A stretch of DNA of 64,000 bases from Cymodocea nodosa (taxonomy: Eukaryota; Streptophyta; Magnoliopsida; Alismatales; Cymodoceaceae). Location: the NCBI GenBank assembly GCA_036874045.1, contig CM072344.1, positions 5,180,501-5,244,500 of the forward strand, in the 5' to 3' direction. Made by a program: the position numbers and the translations under genes. The notes under the pieces are model-generated. The model did no database searches, was not told where the DNA came from, and worked only from the letters and a program-made list of their open reading frames with translations. Positions 20,915 to 33,900 of this stretch are shown here, in pieces. Position 1 is the stretch's first letter, and each line of letters starts with the position of its first letter.

Positions 20915-22459
20915 TGTAGGATCGTATGGCTACACAAAAGGGGGGTGAATTGTGTTTTTCAATATTTTCGAATATAATTGAAACTTTAAAACTCAAAAAC
21001 AAGTCGAGACATTGTTTTCATAAAATCATTTTTATTCAAGGTTTCAATTACAATATACAATACAATTCTCCTCAGAAATTGTAGATGCAATTATATCTCG
21101 ATACCATGTATCATCTAAACAATTTCATAACTACAAATAGAGAAAACTAATTTACGGAATTTAAAACATTTCTCCCTGTTTGAGATCTTTCTTATTCTTC
21201 TTCTTTTTCTTATTCAACAATTCTTCAGTGACGAATATATATACTTTCTCTGCTTCATTGACTTTGCTTTCTCCTGATACTTCAAATCTTCAGTAACATA
21301 AATCTTACCTTTTTAACTTCACTGAACTTTCTTCCACTTGAGAGATGTTCCCCAAAGAGGTGCTTTTGATCCCTGAAAAGATTTTTCATTTGATGTGTAG
21401 GGATAATTTGATCAACGAGAATTCTATACCTTTTATACTGTATCTTCATTTCATGCATATCCTCCATGTTTATCACTACCAGTTTTCCACTTCTTCACGT
21501 CTTTTCTTTTTCCTTCATCGAAATACACACGTTCTCACCCACGTTTATATTTCAAATTTTCTTTAATCATCAATCTTGGATCTTTGAAAAATTTCCTGCA
21601 AAATAAACTTTCTCGTCCAAAATTATTCATCATGTGTAACAAGAAGTCATTACTTTAATGTTAACTAAACAAGTAACACAAGTATATATATAACTTAACG
21701 TTTATAACTTAACAAATTCCTCATGTGCCAATTCACGTGACAAGTACTGTAGCTAACTCAATGAACTAAGTCTGTGGTGTTACGCTAACTTAACGAACCA
21801 TCTCCGTGGTGTTACAATAACCCAACAAACCAGTAATAAACAAATGTTTTTATAATAAAAATTTTACCACGTGCAAAAATAACAACTTAAGTTTATAACG
21901 CTAACCTAACTCGTTGCCTTAGTATTCAATATAGCAACTCAATGTGTTTAGTTATGTTAATTTAACGAGTTAAACATGTGCACCTCACGTGATACAATAT
22001 AACATTCATAACTTATAATTTCACCACGTGTATAACACTAACTTAACGAGTTTGTCTCTTCTTTTACTCACTAACTTAATGAGTTCTCACATGACCTATT
22101 TTAACCTTTAAGCCTCTAACTTAATGAGTTCTCACGTGACCTCTATACAAATAACACTCTAACTTAACGAGTTGTCTAAACGTGCACTGTACATGATACA
22201 AAAAGTATAACTTTAAAATATATCATGCTTTTCAATAAAAACACACGTTAACTTAACATTTAGTTAAATGAGAAATTAATGCAACGAAATGACTAGTTAT
22301 TAACTTAGTATAATTTCAGATCCAATACAGACAAGTATTTATATCGGTAAACTTCTTCTGTATTAATTGATGTTTTTAATTTCTTTTCACAAGCAATAGT
22401 AATTGAGCAAATATGATTATTTCCATTTAGCACACATCATCAAAACAAAATACTCAATA
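20915..22459 (-). repeat. copia LTR family S, copy S1 (5' LTR of the minus-strand element)
   Basis: On the minus strand it runs from TATTGAGTATTTTG to GATCCTACA, followed by the PBS. The plus-strand edges are TGTAGGATCG (20915) and ATACTCAATA (22459). A TATA box (TATAAAAGG on the minus strand) is at 21429-21437. U3 (about 21700-22250) is full of AACTTAACGAGTT and CACGTG words. Other copies: 24945-26528, 42849-44524, 51408-52990, 56506-58192, 60342-62099. Confidence 0.9.
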
Positions 22460-23187
22460 GTATGTATAACATTAAGATCTAGAATTGATATACCACCAAC
22501 AATTCAAAAAGAAAGTAATATGAAGGTGGACAAGAACAAAATTCAAAATGATAATGAAAATTTAATATCTAAAAACTTAGAAATCAATGAAGAAACATCT
22601 AAATCTGAAAATGAGACTAAAAATGATCAACCAAATCATATGAAAGAAAAAGAATCTTGTAAATCACAATCATTAGCACCCTATCCTGAAAGATTACAAC
22701 AAACATTTCCTGAAAAACAAGAAAAAATTAGAGAAATTTTCAAAAAAGTATAAGTTAACATTCTTTTGTTAGACTTATTGTAGAAAATACCACCTTGTGC
22801 TAAATTTCTTAAGGTTTGGTATACTAAGAAAAGAGAGAAAAGTTTTAAGGAAAGTCTTTTTAGCTGAGCGAAGTAGTTCCCTATTTCTACCACAAATTCT
22901 TAAAAAGTTATCTGATCTTGGAATTCCTATTATATCATGCACCATAGGAAATACCATTCTAGAAAGAACCTTAATAGACCTAGGTGCAGGTATAAATGTT
23001 ATGCTGAGTGATATATTTGCATCCTTAGGATTAGAAGGCTTAATCCCTACTAGGATTGTTATTCAATTAGTTGATAGAAGTATAAGATACCCTAGAGGAA
23101 AAATAGAGGATGTCTTAATTAAAATCAAAAACTTCATATATCCTATTGACATTGTGATTTCAGATTCCCAACAAATCAAATCCTAAG
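22460..23187 (+). pseudogene. pol: Ty3/gypsy pol fragment (linker and protease)
   Basis: Matches 47490-48200 of the long pol copy: LAPYPERLQQ, REIFKKV, then the aspartic protease loop DLGAGINVMLSD and RYPRGKIEDVLIKIKNFIYP. It ends at CCCAACAAATCAAAT, where a minus-strand copia gag begins. The frame carries TAA at 22750 and a frameshift. With the RT fragment at 26529-26848 it flanks the truncated copia, so both may be remnants of one Ty3 copy. Confidence 0.85.
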
Positions 23188-23189
23188 CC

Positions 23190-24743
23190 AAATTTATATC
23201 ACACTATAGGAGTACTAGTTAGTTTGTCTAACTTAGTTTGACTTAAATTCCATTTCTCAATGGTAGAATTTAAATCTAGCTCTCTCATTTTTAATCTATC
23301 AATCTCTAACTCAAGATCAGTTATGTTGTTTCTCAACATTTCATTTTCAGATTCTATCTTTAATTTTTCAGCATTTGTATTCTGTATTTGTTCATGCAAG
23401 ACACATTCATTAAATCTAAATTTATGCAAATCTTTATCATGATTTTCATTACCACATTTAAACTTTTCTAAAGTAGTAGATAGGAAACAATTTTCTTCTT
23501 CCACAATGGACAAAGAGTTTCTAATATTCTTATTTTCCAGTTTACAAACTTTAAGTTTCTGTAATAATGCATGATAAGCACATAATAATTCATCAAAGTT
23601 AAAATCTTAATGACTTTCAGGATCAGATATTACCTCAGACTCATCTACCATGAAGCACACATGAGCAACATCTTCTAACTCTTGTTCTTCTTCTGAATGT
23701 GAAGATTTTGGTGATGATTCCTCAAATTCAGACTCTTCTGACGTGTCATCCCAAGTGACCTACAAAGCCTTTTTCTTCTAAAACTTTTTCTGAGTTTTCT
23801 AAGCCGTCTTCTTCTGATTTGTCTTACTATGCTTTTCATTTTTCCTTATAGGGCAATTTGGAGAAAGATGTCCAGGTTTCTTACAGTTGTAACATACATA
23901 CTTTCTGGATGAAGAATTCTTGTCATTCAGTGATTTTGATGTTGAGGGTTTTTCATTTATGTTCCTTTATTATTTCCTAGCTTTCCATGCTTTCTTGAAT
24001 TTCCTAGTTAGCAAAATCAAATCCTCGTCAGAATCAGTAGATATATCAGAATCTAAATTAATTTCGAAGGCTATTTCTTTCTTTAGTTTTAATTTGTTGT
24101 GACTCAATGAATCATTTAATTGAACTTCATAAGCAGTTAAGTTTCCTATAAGTTCATTTATGGTATAAACATTTAAATCTCGTGATTTCTTAATTGATGT
24201 CACTTTTTGAGATCATTTAGAACTTAGGAATCTGAGAATTTTCCTTACTAAATCCTTCTGTTCAAAATTCTTTCCTAAGCATTTTAAAGAGTTTATGATA
24301 TCAAGAAATCTGGAAAATATCTCAGAAATACTTTCGACTTCATGCATCTTAAAGAGTTCATACTTATGAATTAACATGCTTATCTTAGTCTCTTTAACTT
24401 GAGAAGTACATTCATGTGAAACTTCTAATGCATACCACACTTCATAAGCAGATTTATATGTTGACAATTTACTGAACTGTTCATAACTCAATGCACAAAA
24501 TAAAATATTTAAGCCTTTAGCATTTAGAGTTTCATTTTCTTTTTCAGTAATTGTCCAAGTATTATAAGGAGTAGTTAACGGAGTATAAGGTTTAGAGATC
24601 ATGAACCACAACTTATGATCTATACTTTGAAGAAAGAATGTCATCCTATATTTCCAATATTCAAAATGTATTCCATTAAATAAAGGTGGATGATTAAGAT
24701 TTTGACATTTGTACAAAGAAAAATTACCATTTCCAGTAGCCAT
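23190..24743 (-). pseudogene. gag: Ty1/copia gag, second copy with coiled-coil C-terminus
   Basis: ATG at 24743 (MATGNGNFSLYKCQ). It is the same family as 19646-20713, with an intact zinc knuckle CYNCKKPGHLSPNC near 23870-23910, several stops and an acidic stretch (EESSPKSSHSEEEQELED). The C-terminal ~130 residues form a long predicted coiled coil (IESENEMLRNNITDLELEID, RLKMRELDLNSTIEKW). It is truncated at ~23190 against the Ty3 protease fragment, so the protease, integrase and RT of this copia are lost. Confidence 0.88.
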
Positions 24744-24944
24744 CTTACCTTAGATTTTTCAACCTATTTGATTTTAAAATAGTCTAAAACAATAAAAACA
24801 ATTTGAGCCTTAAATCGAGAAGGTTAAGAGTATGCTCAAATATTAATTTCTATTTAAAAACAAGGAAGGCAGAATAAGCAATGATATTAAATAAGTTGGT
24901 ATCGATTTTGTATTAAAGATTATAAACAAAGCTCTAATACCACT

Positions 24945-26528
24945 TGTAGGTATGACTACACAAGAGGGGGGTGAATTGTGGTTTCCAACATTTTCGATTA
25001 TAATTGAAACTTCAAAACTCAAAAACAAGTCAAGACACTGTTTTCATAAAATCATTTTTATTCAAGGTTTCAATTACAATGTATAATTCAATTCTCCTCA
25101 GAAATTGTAGATGCAATTATATATTGATACCATGTTTCATCAATACAATTTCATAACTACAAATAGAGAAAACTAATTTGCAGAATTTAAAATATTTCTC
25201 CTTGTTTGAGATCTTTCTTCTTCTTCTTTCTCCTCTTCAGCAATTCTTCTATGACAAATATCTAACTTTCTCTACTTTACCGAATTTGCTTTCTTTTGAT
25301 ACTTCAGATCTTCAGTGACATAAATCTTACCTTTTTCTACTTCACTGAATTTTCTTCCACTTGAGAGCTTTTCCCCGAAAGGTGTTTTTGATCTCTGAAA
25401 AGATTTTTCGTTTGGTGTGTAGGAATAACTGATCAGGAAAAAGATTCTATGCCTTTTATGTTGTATCTTCATTTCATGCATATCCTCCACGTTTAATAAC
25501 TACCAGTTTTCCACTTCTTCACGTCTTCTCTTTTTCTTTCATCGAAATACACACATTCTGACCCATGTTTACATTTCAAATTTTCTTTAATTATCAATCC
25601 TCGATCTCTGAAAAATTTCCTGCAAAATAAACTTTCTCGTCCAAAATTTTCCATCAAGTGTAATAAGAAGTCGTTACTTTAATGTTAACTAAACGAGTAA
25701 CACAAGTAGATATATAACTCAACGTTTCTAACTTAACGAGTTCCTCATGTGATAACTCACGTGATAACTCACGTGATAAGTACTACAGCTAACTCAATAA
25801 ACTAAGTCTATGGTGTTACAATAACTCAATGAACCATCTTCGTGGTATTAGAATAACTCAACGAATCAACTCCATTGTATTACACATAACTCAACGAACC
25901 AGTAATAAACAAATGTTTTTATAATAAGAATTTTACCACGTGCAAAAATAACAACTTAAGTTTATAACGCTAACCTAACGCGTTGCCTTAGTGTTCAATA
26001 TAGCAACTAAACGTGTGTAGTTATGTTAACTTAATCAGTTAAACATGTGCACCTCACGTGATACAATATAACATTCGTAACCTTTAATTCACCACATGTA
26101 CAACACTAACTTAACGAGCTCGTCTCTTCTTTTACTCACTAACTTAACGAGTTCTCACGTGACCTATTTTAACCTTTAAGCCTCTAACTTAATGAGTTCT
26201 CACGTGACCTCTAACAAATAACACTTTAACTTAACAAGTTGTCTAAACGTGCATTGTTCATGATACAAAAAATATAACTTTAAAACATATCATGCTTTTC
26301 AATAAAAACACACGTTAACTTAACATTTAGTTAAATGAGAAATTAATGCAACAAAACGACTAGTTATTTAACTTAATATAATTTCAGATCCAATACAGAC
26401 AAGTATTTATATCAGTAAAGTTTTTCTGTATTAATTGATGTTCTTAATTTCTTTTCACAAGCAATAGTAATTGAGCAAATATGATTACTTTCATTTCAAC
26501 ACACATCATCAAAACAAAATACTCAACA
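24945..26528 (-). repeat. copia LTR family S, copy S2
   Basis: Plus-strand edges are TGTAGGTATG and ATACTCAACA. The PBS GTGGTATTAGAGC (minus strand) abuts it at 24931-24943. The TATA position reads CCTTTTATG, so the box is damaged. The U3 between 25690 and 26340 holds repeated CACGTGA and AACTTAACGAGTT words and an ACTCAACGAA cluster at 25850-25900. It is the 5' LTR of the gag at 23190-24743. Confidence 0.9.
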
Positions 26529-26848
26529 TTTTTGTTTCCTAGACGGGTATTCATGATATAACCAAGTTCCAGTAGCATTAGAGGATCAAGAGAAAACAAC
26601 TTTCACATGTCCTAATGGAACTTATGCTTTTAAGAGAATGTCATTCGGATTATGCAATGCACTAGCCACCTTTCAAAGGTGCATGTAGGGCATATTCACT
26701 GGAATGAATGAAGATTTTTTAGAAATATTTATGGATGATTTTACTATATATGGAACTTCATATAAGGTGTGTTTAAACAATTTAGACCAAGTATTAAAAC
26801 ATTGTGTGGAAAAAAGTCTGGTTCTAAATTGGGAAAAATGTCACTTCT
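26529..26848 (+). pseudogene. pol: Ty3/gypsy RT fragment
   Basis: About 320 bases of RT matching 12330-12650: [36 protein letters not shown] and the catalytic FMDDFTIYG. It has an in-frame TAG in place of the Q of MQG. It is cut at CACTTC (26848), where a copia LTR-like region begins. Confidence 0.88.
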
Positions 26849-28320
26849 AAAAGGACCTCTAGATTTCTATAATGCAAAAATCAATGTGAGGTTTTGAATT
26901 GTATTTCTTAGGTTTAGTTAGTGCAGCAAAAGATTAGATGGTAGACAATTCTAAGCAGCAAATAGGTTATAGTTAATCCCATAATGTGCTGGTATAGAAA
27001 ATCAGACAGTTAAGAAAGGATTGATTGATCGGAAAGTTAAGGAGTTAACTATCTGGAAGCTTAAAGGACTTTTTGGAGAGTTACAGGTATAACTATCTGA
27101 AAGTTAAGTCATTTAATTAACCACGTGCAAAAATACAGAATAGAAGCTTAAAGGACTTTTCGGAGAGTTAGATAACTATCCGAAATTTCAAGAAAGTTTC
27201 GGTGAGTTGTAGTTTAACTATCCAAAACTTAAGTCATTGAATTTCTCACGTGCAGAAATCCAAATAGAAGCTTAAAAGGAAAATCAAAAAGTTACTAGAG
27301 ATAACTATCCAAAATTTCAAGAGAGTTTCGGTGAGTTACAGTTTAACTATCTGAAACTTAAGTCATTGAATTTCCTACATGTAGAAATCCAAACAGAAGC
27401 TTAAAAGGAAAATCAAAAAGTTACTAGAGATAACTATCCAAAATCTTGAAGCGTTTCGGTGAGTTATAGGTATAACCATCCAAAACTTAAGTTAGTCTTT
27501 TATGCACGTGCTAAATTAAAGCAATCGAAAAGTTAACGGAGAGTTAGTGTAACTAACTATCTGATAGTTTAATAACTGTTCGGTAAGTTACAACTGCAAG
27601 TATCTGATTGAATGACAGCTTGCATTATATGATCTGGAATCCTACATGACAGAAAGACTTAAGTGATCTTTTGATGAGTTACAAACATTCTTCGGAGAGT
27701 TACACAACTAACTATCTGAAAGGTTAAGAAAATTGGAAGGATATCTTGAAATATCTTTCTGAATGGTAACTTACCATATTAGGGACTGAAGTCTAATCAT
27801 GTATAGTAGAATACATCCATTGGAAGAAAAATATGATCGTTACACATGTTTTGTATATATACAAAATACAGACAATTGAATTACATAGCTTTTGCTCATA
27901 CATATACTTACACCAAGCTCAACAGAAGAAAAGCTTTAAAGATCAAATCATCTTCAACATTTATAGACTGAATTACAGAAGCTCATCATGCACTCAACTC
28001 TGTTACTCACAAGCTAGTGTTTACTGAAGTATAGGGATCAAAACTTCAGAGAAAGGATTGGTTGGAGCTTCGACTAGGAAGCTCAAGTGAATGGTTGATT
28101 CTTGCTTAAACCCTAAAGCAAGTGATTGTAAGTTTGCAAAAGTTTAGTGTTGCCCAAGTATCCCTTGGGGGTGGACTTGCTGTTAGTGGTGAACCACCTA
28201 AAATTTCTATGTATACTCTTTTATTGTGTGCTTGCTATTTTATACTAATCTACTACTAAAAGGCTAAGAAACAAATTATTACCATTCACCCCCCCTCTAG
28301 TAAGCCATAAGGTCCAAACA
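26849..28320 (+). repeat. copia LTR of a different family (5' LTR, start uncertain)
   Basis: It ends GGTCCAAACA at 28320 next to a perfect PBS. Its 3' part shares the CACCCCCCCTCTAGTAAGCC word style of family S LTR ends. U3 is dominated by CGGAGAGTTA/TAACTATCCGAAA hairpins and a ~125-bp tandem repeat. The left boundary is taken as the end of the Ty3 RT fragment; I could not place the exact TG. Confidence 0.65.
27055..27520 (+). repeat. ~125-bp tandem repeat inside a copia LTR
   Basis: Units beginning (A/G)GAAGCTTAAA start at about 27055, 27142, 27266 and 27395. The full units are 124-129 bp and the first is shorter. Each holds TTTCGGTGAGTTA...TAACTATCC(A/G)AAA arms and an ACGTGCAGAAATCC-like segment. 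Confidence 0.8.
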
Positions 28321-28322
28321 AT

Positions 28323-28334
28323 TGGTATCAGAGC
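28323..28334 (+). promoter_or_regulatory. copia primer-binding site
   Basis: TGGTATCAGAGC, an exact match to the site complementary to plant initiator tRNA-Met, two bases after the LTR end. Confidence 0.92.
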
Positions 28335-28372
28335 AAGGTTGATCTCGTTAATAGATTTAACCATCTGAGATT

Positions 28373-29990
28373 ATGGCTTTCCACACTATAGAGGGTTAGA
28401 ATATCCATCGACCTCTCCTCTTTGATGGTAGCAATTATACCTATTGGAAAAATAGAATGGAGTGCTTTCTCAAGAGTACAGATGTGAAACTTTGGAGAAT
28501 GGTTGTACATGGTACACCAACTCCAATTAGTCATGAAAGTGACTGGACTGAGGAGGATGAAATAATCATCTAGATGGATGCTCGTGGGCTTAATTCCATT
28601 TACTGTGCACTAACTAGTGAATAGTATAATAAAATATCTGCTTGTAAATTCTCCCATGAAGCTTGGAAGATCTTTCAAATTACATATGAAGGAATCAACC
28701 AAGTTAAAGATACTAAAATCAGCATTTTGTTAACAAAATATGAATTATTCAAAATGCTTGAAAAAGAAAGTATCACTAAAATGTTTTCTAGATTCACAGA
28801 AATTGTGAATGAACTAAGAGGCCTTGGGAGGAGTTTTTCTAATCGTGAACAGGTACAAAAGATCTTAAGGAGCCTGACAGTCGAATGGAAGCAGTAGTCT
28901 ACTTCCATACAAGATTCAAAGGATCTGAACAACTATTTAGATGAAGATCTGTTGGGAAACCTTCTAGCCCATGAAGTTCAAATGAAGGAATGGAAAGAAG
29001 GAGTCACTGAAAGAAAGGCAGAGAAAAAGAAAGAACTAGCTTTTCCCTCAACAGAAGATCAACCAAGCTTGGATGAGGATGAAGTGTTACTACTGGCCAG
29101 GAACTTCAGAAGGATGATGAGACAAGGAGGCAAAACCAGCTCCTCAAAATCAAAAGTCCCTACATGCTACAAGTGCAAGAAACTAGGACACATTCAACTT
29201 TACTGTCTTTTTCAACAAGAGGAGGACAAACAAAAATGGAAGAGGAAGAATAAGAAGAAAATGGCTTTGAAAGCCACATGGGATGACAGTAGTTCATCCA
29301 GCAGCTCATCAGACTCAAATGATGAGGCATCTGCAAACATGTGCTTTGCTGCACAAGAGGTATGCTCTACATCTCCTTATTGCTTAGAAAAAGAAAATGA
29401 TGATGTAGATATAAATAGTCTTCTCTATACAGTAGATAACTTATATGTAAAATGTAAGAAGTACAAGAAAGAATTAAAGAATTTAAATTCCTATCTAGAA
29501 GATGTCTTTGTTGAACTAGAAAAAGTTTTAGTTGATAATAGGGAATTAAAAACTAAAATGGATAGCTATAGTTGTAAAAATTTTGATCTTAAAGAAGAGA
29601 ATAAGAATCTGTTATTTGTTACTAATTTAAAGAAAACTGTATGTAAATTTACTAAGGGTGAAAATAGTTTAAACAAAATCATAGGATTCCAAAGAATAGG
29701 AAGAAGTAAATTTGGCCTAGGGTATGCTGTACCATAGGAAACTCCTTACTGTGGTGGAAAAATTAGATCTTATAGAGATGGCACAACTGTGTTTATCATT
29801 AAGAAGAGATCTACTTCTATATGGCTACCAAAAGGCAATAGGTTCAATATACAAAGGACTAACACTAATGGACCCAAGAAGATATGGGTACCAAAAGTCT
29901 TAATTTCAACATGATTTGTAGGACTGCATGGACAAGAAAGCTCAAACGTCCAAGTGGATCATTGACAATGGATGCTCAAAGCATATGACA
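28373..29990 (+). pseudogene. gag: Ty1/copia gag and start of protease
   Basis: ATG 28373 (MAFHTIEG) is 38 nt after the PBS. The UBN2-type gag core (RPLLFDGSNYTYWKNRMECF, IFQITYEGINQVKDTKISIL, MFSRFTEIVNELRGL) is followed by a zinc knuckle CYKCKKLGHIQLYC near 29160-29205, a Ser-rich run, and a coiled coil (LEDVFVELEKVLVDNRELKT). The same frame carries stops near 28397, 28574, 28622, 28895 and 29737. A copia protease motif, SKWIIDNGCSKHMTG, appears at ~29945-29990 (usual form DSGC). The element is then cut by a minus-strand Ty3 pol. Confidence 0.9.
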
Positions 29991-32790
29991 GGTAAGAATT
30001 AGGAGATTGGACAATAGGGGATGATACAAGCTGATTCTTAATCTTATAAAATGCTTCCTTGCACTCTTGGTTGAACAAAAATGGGACATCTTTTAACAAG
30101 TTCGTTAAGGGTCTAGCTATGTTGCTAAAATCCTTAATGAACCTCTTGTAAAATCCAGCATGGCTTAGAAAGGATCTTATATCTTTAACTATTTTAGGCT
30201 CAGGTAGATTGGCAATTAATTCCACTTTTGCCTTATCCACTTCCAATCCTTTCTTAGAGACCACGTGTCCTAACAAAATTCCACTTTGGACCATGAAATG
30301 ACACTTTTCCCAATTTAAGACCAGCTTCAATTTGCATCTTTCTAGCACTGATCTTAAATTCTTCAAACATTCATCATATGAAGATCCAAAAACAAAAAAA
30401 TCATCCATGAAAATCTCAAGACAACTCAGTCATTTCATTAAAAATGCCCATCATGCACCTTTGGAAAGTTACTGGTGCATTACAAAGTTCAAAAGGCATT
30501 CACCTATATGCAAACGTTCCAAAAGGGCATGTGAAGGTTGCCTTCTCTTGGTCTTCAGGTGCCACAACAATTTGATTATAACCCGAGTATCTATCAAGAA
30601 AGCAATAATATTCTTGCCTTGCTAATCTTTCTAACATTTGATCAATAAAGAGCAATGGAAAATGATCTTTCCTAGTGGCGGCATTGAGCTTCCTATAATC
30701 AATACACACACGCCAACTAGTTTGCTTCCTCATAGGGATGAGCTCGTTCTTATCATTTGCTTCCACCGTCACTCTAGATTTCTTAGGGACAACCTGAATA
30801 GGACTGACCCAAGTACTATCAGAGATTGGGTAGATGATATCATTATCCAAAAGTTTAATTATTTCCTTTTTAACTACCTCTCGTATGTTAGGGTTTAATC
30901 TCCTTTGAAACTCACGAGAGGGCACAACATTATCCTCCAAATAAATTCTATGTTGACAGATAGCAGGACTTATACCTTTGATATCTGCCATAGTCCAACC
31001 AATGGCTTCTTTAAATTCCCTTAGCAAATCTAACAAACATAGCTCTTGTTCTCTAGACAAGTCATTTGCAATAATCACTGGAAAAGTCTCATGTTCTCCT
31101 AAAAATCCATATTTCAAATTATTAGGTAAAGGTTTCAACTCTAATGAAGGAGCTTCTAAAGTTGGGAGTTCATGTGGAGTATTGGTGGGGAGTTCCCAAA
31201 CTTGGCTCTCCTCATCCTCTCCTCCAATGATCTCAACTTCATCATCTTCACATCTCATTCCTGAGTTTGATTCATTTAAAACATTCAACATCTTTACCTG
31301 CACAAGCTCATCCATTCCATCCTCTTCATCTTCAAAAAATGGGAGCATATGTGCACTCACTTCATCATCTTTATGCTCCTCACTTGTTCCTCCTTTAGGA
31401 TGGAAAACATTCAACTCAATTCTCTTATCTCCATAAGTCAACCTCATGACACTTGACTTACAATTAATCACTACCTCAATAGTGGCCAAAATTGGTCTAC
31501 CCAAAATAAGAGGAATAAAATCAGACATATGTAGAGAATTACAGGTTTCTAAAACTAAAAAATCTACAGGGTAAATACAATCTCTAATCCTAATTAAGAC
31601 ATCCTCGATCTTCCCTCGAGGGTATCTTAAAGACCTATCAGCTAACTGTACAATGGTTTTGGTTTTCACCAGGCCCTTTAATCCTAGGGATTCAAAAACA
31701 CTACTAGGCATGACATTAATTCCAGCTCCCAAATCTATGAGAGCTTTATCTAATGTTTTATCCCTAATAATACAAGAAATCAAAGGAGTACCTAGATCAT
31801 CTAACTTAAAAGGAAGGTGGCTGGTAAAAGGAGAACTAGCTTTTTGAGCTAGAAAGGCTCTCTTAATGACTTTCTTGGTTCTCTTCTTAGTGCACCACCC
31901 CTTAAGAAATTTATCAGAGTTAGGCATTTGTTTTAATAAATCAAGGAGAGGTATATTAACTTGCACCTGTTTAAAAATTCTTTCAATGTCTTCATTTTTT
32001 ATATTTTCATTTGATTCTAACCTATCAGGATAAGGTGCTAAAGCTATGGGTTGAGTAGGTTCTAAATGATTTTCTTTAGATTCTAAATCTACTCCCTCTC
32101 CATCTAAGTTACTATGTTGATTTTCAATATTTTCATTTTCCTTATTTTCTTCTTCTTGTCTAATTATTTCATTTTCTTCTCTTATGGGTGGGGTCTTATG
32201 AGTGACATTACTTGATCTAAGTGTTACATAAGCATCTACTAAGTCACTTTCTTCACTTAAATTTTTCCCACTATTTTCATTATTTTCTTCAATTGTTACA
32301 AAATTTTCTAAATTATCCTCTCGTTCTCTTTCTATATTAATTTGAAATTGGTGCTCTACCTCTTCACTAGGTTGGGTTGAAGACTCCTCTAATCCTATAG
32401 ATGGATTTATCTCATAACCTCCTTCTTCTACCATCCTAGCTAGATCTTCAATTTGTTTTCCTAAGCTTGCACCTCACTCATAATTCTAAATTCTTTTTCC
32501 TCAATTGGTTTTTCATAAATAGTTGGTTGAGTATAGTAATTTTGACATTCATTTTCTTCATGATAGTAATTAATTGAATTAATGGCTTTTACTATTTCAT
32601 CTTCAAGGTTTTGTAAACATTCTTCTTCATTATGTCCTAACATTAAACATTTATTACATTGTTTAACATTTTCTGATGGTTGAGGTGGATAATAATAAAA
32701 AATGCAATTGGTTGTGGTATACCCCTCTACATGACATAAGTCACAATAAAGAGAACATTCATCTCCAAAGGCATAGAAATTATTTTCCAT
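29991..32790 (-). pseudogene. pol: Ty3/gypsy pol beginning with zinc knuckles (second lineage)
   Basis: ATG at 32790, ~90 nt after the PBS. Two zinc-knuckle-like motifs come first (CDLCHVEGYTTTNC, CNKCLMLGHNEEEC). Then come an acidic Asn/Glu-rich linker, a VTLRSS motif typical of Athila-type elements, PDRLESNE, INIPLLDLLKQMPN, protease DLGAGINVMPSS, LILGRPILATI, and RT with [28 protein letters not shown] and the catalytic MDDFFVFG near 30400. It stops at TAA/TAG near 32460 and shifts frame near 30490. It is cut at ~29990 in the RT-RNase H connection. No capsid domain stands between PBS and zinc knuckle, the same arrangement as at 46820. Confidence 0.9.
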
Positions 32791-32879
32791 AATTATCTCC
32801 TTTGAAGATGCACAACCAAAACACTTAAAAGGCTCAAGTCTAATCTAAAAAATTAAAACCTAGATTATACCATGCCAAG

Positions 32880-32897
32880 TCCCTAGCAACAGCGTCA
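32880..32897 (-). promoter_or_regulatory. Ty3 primer-binding site
   Basis: The minus strand reads TGACGCTGTTGCTAGGGAC, two to three changes from the tRNA-Asp-type site at 46726. It is six bases inside the LTR end (TCCAAACA). Confidence 0.75.
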
Positions 32898-32903
32898 AAA
32901 ACT

Positions 32904-33900
32904 TGTTTGGATTTTTTTTAGAAGTTTTAAATTTAATAACCGCAAGTGCACGGTGTCCAATGTAGTATGTTGGCAAGTACGGATTGAACTACATAGAAAT
33001 GGGGATAATCTAGGATTCTAATTACAAGAATATGATAAGCAAATACTTTCCAAAAATAGATTAGACTACAAAAAAGGTAAGTCCATGGATTTTTAATTTA
33101 TCGACCAATCAACAGATTAGATTGAAAATTTAATTTCAATCAGATCTGTTAATGTGGACTTCAGATAAAACTTTTCACACTTAAAAACGCACGAATGTTA
33201 TGACTGAAAATTCGGGGATTAAAAATGATGCATAAAATTGGAAACTTCTGAGCTTTAACAACAGTACTTTAAAAACCTTATAAATCCCTAATTACTCAAT
33301 CAAAAATTACAAAATCAAATGCGTTGCAAAATAGATAGAATTTAGATATTAATGAAATATTTATTCGAATTTTTATGCGATCTGAGTTATGAGAAAAACA
33401 TGTTACAATCACGACAAAAGAGTCTCAGACCGAATTCTATGCTCAATAGAGTTATAGCTTCAAAATGGCAACACATCTTCTCGGATTGATATGAAATTTT
33501 AGAGAATCACAGAAGACTTATAATAGCACGATTAAGATTTTTTTCAGAATTTTCAGTTAAAAAAAATCGCTCCAGAACGCATATGAACTCTCTGAATAAA
33601 AACAGATCAACAAAACTGCAAATCTGCAAACAACATGCACAACCTTCAACGAATTCTATGTTGTTTCATGCATAACAGAATGTAATATCCGGATTTCAAC
33701 ATCAACAAACAACAATATATGAATATATATCAATAACAGCACCTGTTTTTATGATTTTCAGATGAAAAGAACAAAGATTCACGGATTTAAAAAGGAACAA
33801 ACAAACAACAACAAATCTATTTTTACCTTGTCTTTCATCAATCTTCACCACGATCAAGTGATAGATCACCAAGACCCAGCGTGGGTCAGCAGTAGCAATA
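32904..33900 (-). repeat. LTR of the second Ty3 lineage
   Basis: It adjoins the PBS. Near its PBS end it shares the word AAGTGCACGGTGTCCAA-like / TTGGCAAGTACGGATTGAACTAC with other plant Ty3 LTRs (compare CTTGCAGTT...GGGATCGACCTGTACTTG in the window's main family). The outer end is not resolved; somewhere between 33700 and 34000 it gives way to a copia gene. No ORF supported. Confidence 0.55.

Noticed and set aside
28323..28334. tRNA-like signal
   Set aside because: Only the 12-nt complement of a tRNA 3' end is present; no tRNA fold can be drawn, so it is a primer-binding site.
30978..31436. 152-codon plus-strand frame, Ser-rich
   Set aside because: It lies opposite the well-supported minus-strand Ty3 pol and has no family motifs.
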